Positions 57,700-64,000 of a stretch of 64,000 bases of DNA are shown piece after piece. A model generated the notes under the pieces. That model ran no database searches. It was given only the letters and a program-made list of their open reading frames with translations, and was not told the origin of the DNA. A program made the position numbers and the translations under genes. This DNA is from Poa pratensis. Its lineage: Eukaryota > Streptophyta > Magnoliopsida > Poales > Poaceae. How positions within the stretch are numbered: position 1 is the stretch's first letter; each line of letters opens with the position of its first letter. The stretch spans positions 49,958,592 through 50,022,591 of the forward strand of contig CAMZMU010000062.1 of NCBI GenBank assembly GCA_947311845.1. The letters are read 5' to 3'.

Positions 57700-60415
57700 A
57701 GAAACAAAATATCTCAGTTATAACCGCACTTGCAACCAGAAAAAAATATACCGGTTATAACTCGACCTGCAATTGGGAAAAAATAACTCACTTACAACCA
57801 CACTTGCAACTGGAAAAAATATCTCAGTTACAACTCCACTTGCAACGAGCAAAAAAAATCTCAGTTGCAACCACACTTGCAAGTGAAAAATATATCCCAG
57901 TTGCAACCGCACTTGCAAGTGAAAAATATATCTCATTTACAACTCTATTTGCAACTGGAAAATAAATATCTCAGTTGCAACCGCACTGGTAGTTGGAAAA
58001 AATATTTCAGTGACAATTCCACATGCAACTGGAAAAAATATCTCACTTACACCTAGAAAAACAATATCTCAGTTGCAACCGCACTTGCAAGTGGAAAAAA
58101 ATTCAGTAACAACTCCACTTGCAACCGGCTTACAGACTCGAGAAAATATTAGTTGCAAATGTGGCTCAACAAAATCTCAGTTGCAACTGGCTTACAAACT
58201 CGAGAAAATCTCAGTTGCAATTGCAGTTGCAACTGGCTTCCAGACAAAAAAAAGCAAATAAAAATTAATTAAACAATAATTAAAAAATTAAACATAAAAA
58301 CAAAAAAGAATAGATCTTACTTGAAACTTTCTTCTAAATTTGGGAAATCTCAATTGCAAGTGCAGTTGCAATTGGCACAAAAATCCCAATTGCAAGTGCA
58401 GTTGCAACTGGCTTCCAGACAAAAAAGCAAAACAGAAGTAATTAAAACAATAATATTAAAAGACGACATAAAAAAAGAATAGATCTCAGTTAAAATGGCT
58501 TCCAGACTCGACAAAATTTAGTTGCAAGTGGAGTTGCAACTGTCTCAAAAAAAATCTCTGTTGTAAGTGCAGTTGCAACTGGCTTCCAGATTCGAGAAAT
58601 CTCAGTTGCAAGTGCATTTGTAACTGGCTTACATACTCAAGAAAATTTCAGTTGCAAGTGAAGTTGCAATTAGCTTACATACTCGAGAAACATCTCAGTA
58701 GCAAGTACAGTTGCAATTGGCGTACACACCTGAGAAAATTTTATTTGCAAGTGAAGTTGCAACTAGCTTACAGACTCGAGAAAATATCACTTGCAATTGA
58801 AGTTGCAACTGGCTTACAGACTCGAGAAAATCACAGTTGCAAGTGCAGTTGCAACTAGCTCAAAAAAATCCTAATTTTTTAGGCAGTTACAACTGGCAAA
58901 AAAAGAAAACAGATAAATAAAAATAATAATATAATAAACTAAACATAGAAACACAATAAAAAACTCTGTTGCAGCTGTCTTCCAGACTCGTCATTAAAAA
59001 AATCTCACTTCCAACTCGCTCAAAAAAATCCTAATTGCAAGTTTAATTGCAACTGTCTTCCACACCAAAAAACAACAAAATAATAGTCAAAACAACAATA
59101 AAATAAAATAAAATAAAATAAACATAAAAATAAAAAGAATATATCTCAGTTGAAACTGGTTTCCAGAATCGACAAATCTCATTTGCAAGTGCAGTTGCAA
59201 CTGGTTTCGAAATTAGACAAAATCTCAAGTGGAATTCAATTCTTCCATCACGCTAACTCTAGTACTGTTAACATATATGAGACTACAAACACATGTTCCA
59301 GTAGAGAACTTGATCGTCCCATGGCTAGTTGAAACCATGAAAGTAGATATTTTGGAATATACTAAAAACAGAAGAAAAAAATTAAAGCTAAAAATATAAT
59401 AAAGTAAACGTATAAATATAAATATAAAAACAAAAAAATAGCAAAATCAACGAATAATAATAGTTTCATTTTTTCTATCATCTCAGTTGCAACACGACTT
59501 GCAATTGGACAACCTAATCTGCAATTGAATTTTTTTTCAGTTGCAACCTGATTTGGAACTAGAAAAGAAACTCAGTTGCAATCTGACTTGAAACTGAAAA
59601 AAAAACTCTGTTGCAATTTGACTTGCAATTGTAAAATTCTCAGTTGCAACCCGACTTGCAACTGGAAAATAACTCAACTGTGACCCGACTCTCAACTCGG
59701 CAACGTAGCTTGCAACCAAAAAAAATTCTTATTGTAACATAACTTGCAACTTGAAAAGAAACTCAGTTGCAATCTGATTTGAAACTGAAAAAAGCCTCAG
59801 TTTCAATCTGACTTGCAACTAGACAATTCTCAGTAGCAACCTGACTTGCAACTGAAAAAACTCAGTTCAACCCGATTTGCACCTAAAAAATCTCACTTTT
59901 GATCCCACCTGCCAGTTAGAAATTAATATCACTCGCAAGCTAACTTACAACTGAAAAAATTCTTAGTGGCAATCCAACTTGTAACCGACAAAACGAAAAC
60001 ATGGTAAATTCCTGGAAGTACACACTAAAAGTTATCAAGAGAAAACATAAGAAAATACCGCACAAAAGAAAATTCCCAGCCAACACGAGGAAGTCCCATA
60101 TGGGCCGCTCAACAAAAGTATGGGACAACATAATAGACCAAGACGACCATGGGCTCAGAAAATGCAACGACAAAATGTATGTACACACAATCATCCGCCT
60201 CCCTCGGACTAAAACTCAGAACATACAAACAAAACACAAATCTTGGCGTTCCTGGATCCAACGGTTGCTGCATCAACTTGTAATAAATCGCAACCCGACA
60301 TGCAACTGGAAAAATCTTAGTTACAACCTGAGTTGCAACTAAAAAAACACAGTTACAAGCCAAGTTGCAGTAGGAAAAAAATTAACAGTTACAACCCAAC
60401 TTGCAACCGAAAACC
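57700..60415. repeat. Minisatellite-like array of TTGCAA palindromic cores
   Basis: Dozens of short units share the self-complementary core TTGCAA, often as CAGTTGCAACTG. Three forms occur. The part 57700-58130 has TCAGTTGCAACCGCACTTGC with AAxTGGAAAAAATA (period about 42-46 bp). The part 58130-59230 has GGCTTACAGACTCGAGAAAA with TCAGTTGCAAGTGCAGTTGC (about 48 bp). The part 59480-59980 has CTCAGTTGCAATCTGACTTG with CAACTGAAAAA (about 36 bp). A short outlier lies at 60280-60415. AT-rich single-copy stretches separate the blocks (58260-58340, 58890-59130, 59240-59480, 60000-60280). The open frames within it simply read the repeat. Confidence 0.85.
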
Positions 60416-60853
60416 GAGCACGTAGCAAATTTCTATTACTGCATTGCTAAAAAATTATCAAGAAAAATAGCACAAGGAAAAGCCTACCAAAATCCCACAT
60501 CAGATTTAGTAAGTTAAATGGGGAAATATAATGAGAAGGAAAGAAGATTAGTACAAGGAAATACAAACAAATACAAACAGTACACTGCTCTCCCTTCACA
60601 AGAAAAAAAATATAGAAAAAAATATGCATGCGTGGATAGGGCCCAACTAGACAAAGAAGAGAAAAAGAAAAAGCCCATCATCCGAATTGTTGATCGATCA
60701 ATTCCGTCTCGCGGACGGTGCTAGCCTGCACGCGCGTACATGTCGCGTACGGAGACCGGACGAATAAAACGATATGAATCTGAACACTGGATCGAACGGT
60801 TAAAAAGTTGACTGATCCCTAGAATGAGCCCTAAGTTATGTCCATCTAACTCT

Positions 60854-60890
60854 CAGCTGACTGAGAATTAAGCTAATTCTCGGTCAGCTG
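60854..60890. repeat. Near-perfect palindrome
   Basis: CAGCTGACTGAGAATTA, a three-base loop AGC, then TAATTCTCGGTCAGCTG: 17-base arms with one mismatch. Its right half is repeated at 56887-56913. It may be a terminal repeat of a small element. Confidence 0.75.
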
Positions 60891-61343
60891 ACATCAGCCG
60901 TGTATACTTGGAGGGATTTCCGATTGATCAGCTGGCTCGCGATGTTTAACTTCGTTTCATGAAAAGCCTACTGGGCCTTAACTGCATGCATGTAATGGGC
61001 GGGCACGCTAGAGTCATTTTCCTTCGTTGTTTTTTTCTGTTACGGCTGTAGGCTACCATATGGTGCATTTTCTTCATTCTTTTTTTACCTACTGGTCAAC
61101 GAAGGACATTACGGAAATGTGAGACAATTCTACAGAAAATACTGATTGGGAGACAATATGGACCATAGTCCGGAGCAACATTTATTTTTGTGTTCATGTT
61201 GATATTAGGCTAAGCTGAGAATTAGCAAAACGATAGTTTATGCCCTCAACCTGTTTGACCAAATTCCTCTCAGGAATGGTTCTCAATTTGTGTTCTCTGA
61301 CCATGCACCTGACACGCACCGAAGTAGTTCAATCTCGGTCCAT
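60891..61343. other. Gap with one outlying fragment of the 62330-64000 repeat
   Basis: At about 61173-61205 the string GAGCAACATTTATTTTTGTG and the next 13 bases match 62983-63015 in the AT-rich array. GCTGAGAATTAGC at 61213 repeats part of the palindrome. No gene is seen. Confidence 0.45.
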
Positions 61344-61352
61344 AATAACATG

Positions 61353-62176
61353 AATATGCACCCGACCGGATAGGGTTACTGTTTGAGAGCGGCGGATAGA
61401 GGCGACCGCGTCCTCCGGAGCTTCGCCGGCGGATCTGCTGCTCCCCCTCCGCCTCCGGCCGCCGTCTCAGCGCCGCGAGGTGGGGGGGAGCCGCGGCTCC
61501 GACGTGTGAGTAGTTAGGTCCTAGCTAGGTGTGTGTACCCAGTGGCGCCTCCGTTGACGGTGGCGGTGGCGCCGGTTAGGGTTTTGTCCTCCCCCTCTTC
61601 CCGTTCCGGCTTCGTCGCCGGAGAGGTTGTGGAGTTGTCGCGTCGGGCGCGGTCTTCCGTCCGTGCTCCTCTGGCCGGCCGTGGTGACGAGGAGAGGAGC
61701 CGGTGGTGGTCGTTGTTCCGTTTTTGGTGCAGGTGGTTCTGGTGGTTTGCTTCTTCGTTGTTTATGCTTCAGCTGGCCATGGTGGCGTGGGGAGCAGCGG
61801 CTGGAGATGCGGTGGTGCGGCTGGTGGTGGACCTGGGCGGCGCGGCGCCGGCTGGAAGATGGGCGATGCTGGAGAGCTCGCGCTGTGGCTGTGCGCGTTC
61901 ATCGAGTCCAAGCTTCGTCGCGTGGCGGCGGACGGCTCATGCGGCCAACTACAACATGTGGCGGCGCTCTCTCTCCGGTGGATCGAGGTACGGCGGCGCC
62001 GGCGACGTCTAGGCTCTTGGGAGCAGGCTGATGGATCCGATTGTAATTCGTTCACGGAGCTCAGGGGGCTTCGTGCAATTTTTAGGGTCCTGCTGTAATT
62101 TCTTTTCTTTGTTGGACTTGTTTGTAAATTGTGCTGAGTTTCATAATATATGGGTCGGATCCTTCCTCAAAAAAAA
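61353..62176 (+). mobile_element. A-tailed retroposon, third copy of this type
   Basis: The 824-bp insert is GC-rich at its 5' side and ends ATATATGGGTCGGATCCTTC, CTC and a run of A, like a cereal LINE 3' end. AATAACATG occurs directly before it (61344-61352) and after the tail (62177-62185), a probable nine-base target duplication, though part of it is A-rich. The open frame at 61533-62012 (159 codons) has no recognisable motif and I treat it as non-coding. Confidence 0.6.
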
Positions 62177-62185
62177 AATAACATG

Positions 62186-62329
62186 CTCGGTCAAATTGGC
62201 TGAACTATGTGCATGCCCAGTAGAGAACCTGACGAGTAACAAATGAATTGGGGTTCTATGCATGCTCTAAGACATGAAGCAATTACAAAAGACTACGGAA
62301 CTTAGCGCGGCAAATACCGCGCCTGTTTG
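62186..62329. other. Short unassigned spacer
   Basis: No gene is seen between the retroposon and the AT-rich repeat array. Confidence 0.4.
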
Positions 62330-64000
62330 GTGAAATTCAAATTTGAAAATGTCGATATGTAAAAGTTGCGAAGATTTCAAATTTTTTGAAATGTGAAGAA
62401 AGTTTACGTATAAAAATTGTTCAGATTTTGGAAATAGTTTAGAAGAAGAAATACGGTGGTGTGAAAAATTCAAATTTGAAAATGTCCGCACTCTAAAGTT
62501 GTTCAGATTTAGTTTTGTTGGAACTGGAAAAAAGTTTACATTTATAAATTGATCTAATTTGGGAAATTATTTAAATTGAGAAGCTATTCATATTTGAATT
62601 ATATCTACGTTTATGAAATGCTTAGTTTTGAAAGGCATTCAAAATTTTGAAGTATTCAAATTTGAAATTTGATCATATGCTATAAGTAGTGAGCAAATTT
62701 TTTTTTGTCCATGTTGATATATTTGTCACATTTGTGAATACTGTGGTGTAAAAAAATTTAAATTTGAAAATGTCCACATTCAAAAGTTGTTCAGATTTTA
62801 ATGTATCGATTTTTTTTATAAAAAGTTTACATTTGTAAATTGTTGAATTTTTAAAATTGTTAATAGTGAGAAGTTATTCATATGTGATGTCTTCTTTATG
62901 TTTTTTAAATGCTCAGATTTGAAAATGCATTTAAAATTTTAAAATATTCAACTTTTGGAATTTGATCATATGCCATAAATGAGCAACATTTATTTTTGTG
63001 TTCATGTTGATATATTTGTTATATTTTTCTCGCCCGGGTGGTAAAATTTTAATTTGAAATTGTCCACATTAAAAAATTACGCAGATTTGAGAATTATTGA
63101 AATACAAAGAAAGCTTACGTTTCGAGATTGTTAAGTGTTCGAAAATTATTCAATTAGGGAAGTTATTCAGATTTGAATTCTGTTAACGTTTACAAAATGT
63201 TCAGATTTGAAGGGCATTTGTGAATTTGAAATATGCATGATTTAGTAGTTTTTGGAAATTGTTTAAATGTCCCAAAACAATATCTATAAATTGTTTTAAA
63301 TTATTTGAAGCATGTACTATTTTGAATTTTGTGTTTTGATTCGATTATATTTATTTGGAATGTAAGTTGAAAACTGCTAATTGTTAATATTTGCATTTGT
63401 AGTTGCAGCATCTAGTAGTTTTTGAGATTGTTTAAAAACCATAAAACAATGTTTGTGAAGTGTTTTATTTTAAATGTTGTTTTCTGATTCAGTTATATTT
63501 AGTTGGAAAATAAGTTTGAAACAGTTATTTTTCATTATTTTGATATTTTAAAGCCCATGATATAAATGGGTAATTGTATTTAAATGATTTACCGAACTCT
63601 ATTTAAATAAGATGTTTTTTATCAAATTATTTTGTTGGGTTTATCATATTGAATGAGATTACTGATATTGTTTTTCTGGATTTTATTTGAGTTCAAAAGG
63701 ATCTATTCAAAAGGAAATTATGAAATCCATATTTTTATCAAATGGGCCTTTATGTATTATTTGAAATTATTAAGATTTGAAATAATTTTGAAAAGGTCCC
63801 AAAGTATTTAAAATGTTTATTTTGATTTTTACAATTTTTTGGAAATTGGGCTGAATTGATTTGTAGTTCTATTTGAAAAGTTTCAAAAGTTTTGGAAAAT
63901 AGAAAAACAAAACGAAAATAAGTTTGGAACTGTTATTTCTCAGTATTTTGATATTTTGAAAACTATGATATAAATGGGTAGTTGTATTTAAATGATTTAC
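62330..64000. repeat. AT-rich tandem repeats running off the window
   Basis: A unit beginning AATTTGAAAATGTCCACATT recurs at about 62333, 62466, 62754 and 63043, so the last intervals are about 289 bp and the first is shorter. Each unit includes AAGTTGTTCAGATTT, TGATCATATGC and TTCATGTTGATATATTTGT. A second pattern around TAGTAGTTTTTGxxATTGTT recurs at about 63248 and 63416. ATGATATAAATGGGTA with TTGTATTTAAATGATTTAC recurs at 63557 and 63965, about 408 bp apart. No coding potential is seen. Confidence 0.7.

Noticed and set aside
58652..58858. Repetitive open frame reading LQLAY...LEK units
   Set aside because: It is only a translation of the TTGCAA minisatellite.
57700..60415. Regularly spaced repeats resembling a CRISPR array
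   Set aside because: The repeats vary in sequence and spacing, the host is a plant, and no cas genes are present.
61533..62012. Open frame of 159 codons
   Set aside because: No domain or conservation is visible, and it belongs to the GC-rich body of an A-tailed retroposon.

Overview
This window is plant nuclear DNA, most likely from a pooid grass of the Triticeae (inference). The reasons are a DUF6598 gene (a family concentrated in grasses), nested LTR retrotransposons with long LTRs, short A-tailed retroposons, Stowaway- and hAT-type MITEs, and a Helitron 3' end of the cereal type. I saw no bacterial-style operon, CRISPR array, rRNA or tRNA.

The core is a degraded tandem array of one gene family, always on the minus strand: proteins derived from a Mutator-like (MULE) transposase, with a MULE domain and a CxC...CxH SWIM zinc finger. 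I call the members U1 to U6. U1 (1961-4633) and U5 (47585-50222) are open and give three-exon models of 809 and 803 aa. U3 (17220-19792) has one frameshift, and U2 (7527-10185) has at least three. U4 is cut into two halves (38330-38686 and 43648-44425) by a 4.96-kb segment carrying a LEA_2 gene. U6 (about 50449-50835) is a short relic. Exon 1 is a short Ala/Pro-rich leader, exon 2 a basic nuclear-localisation-like micro-exon, and exon 3 carries the rest. Two subfamilies are visible: U1 and U3 against U2, U4 and U5. The first Asp expected in the MULE DDE core is Lys in every copy that can be read, so these look like domesticated or dead transposases rather than active ones. Repeated non-coding flanks show that whole segments were duplicated.

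Layout: 1-690 end of a DUF6598 gene; 691-10340 U1, an orphan duplicated flank and U2; 10341-15310 a Ty1-copia element with 187-bp LTRs and a GAGAG duplication; 15311-19792 U3 with a hAT MITE in its flank; 19793-36167 AT-rich sequence, two non-coding LTR/LARD-like units, and a 11.9-kb Ty3-gypsy element with 3.45-kb LTRs and a TGCCC duplication; 36168-44425 U4 flanks, a short retroposon, split U4 and the LEA_2 gene; 44426-50850 a second retroposon, a MITE, U5 and U6; 51160-52739 a frameshifted F-box gene; 54453-55812 a 5'-truncated alpha-galactosidase (GH27) pseudogene followed by a Helitron 3' terminus at 56543; 57700-60415 a minisatellite of palindromic TTGCAA cores; 61353-62176 a third A-tailed retroposon; 62330-64000 AT-rich tandem repeats running off the end.

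Genes likely to be expressed and intact are U1, U5, the LEA_2 gene and perhaps the DUF6598 gene. The rest is decay, duplication and transposon insertion.
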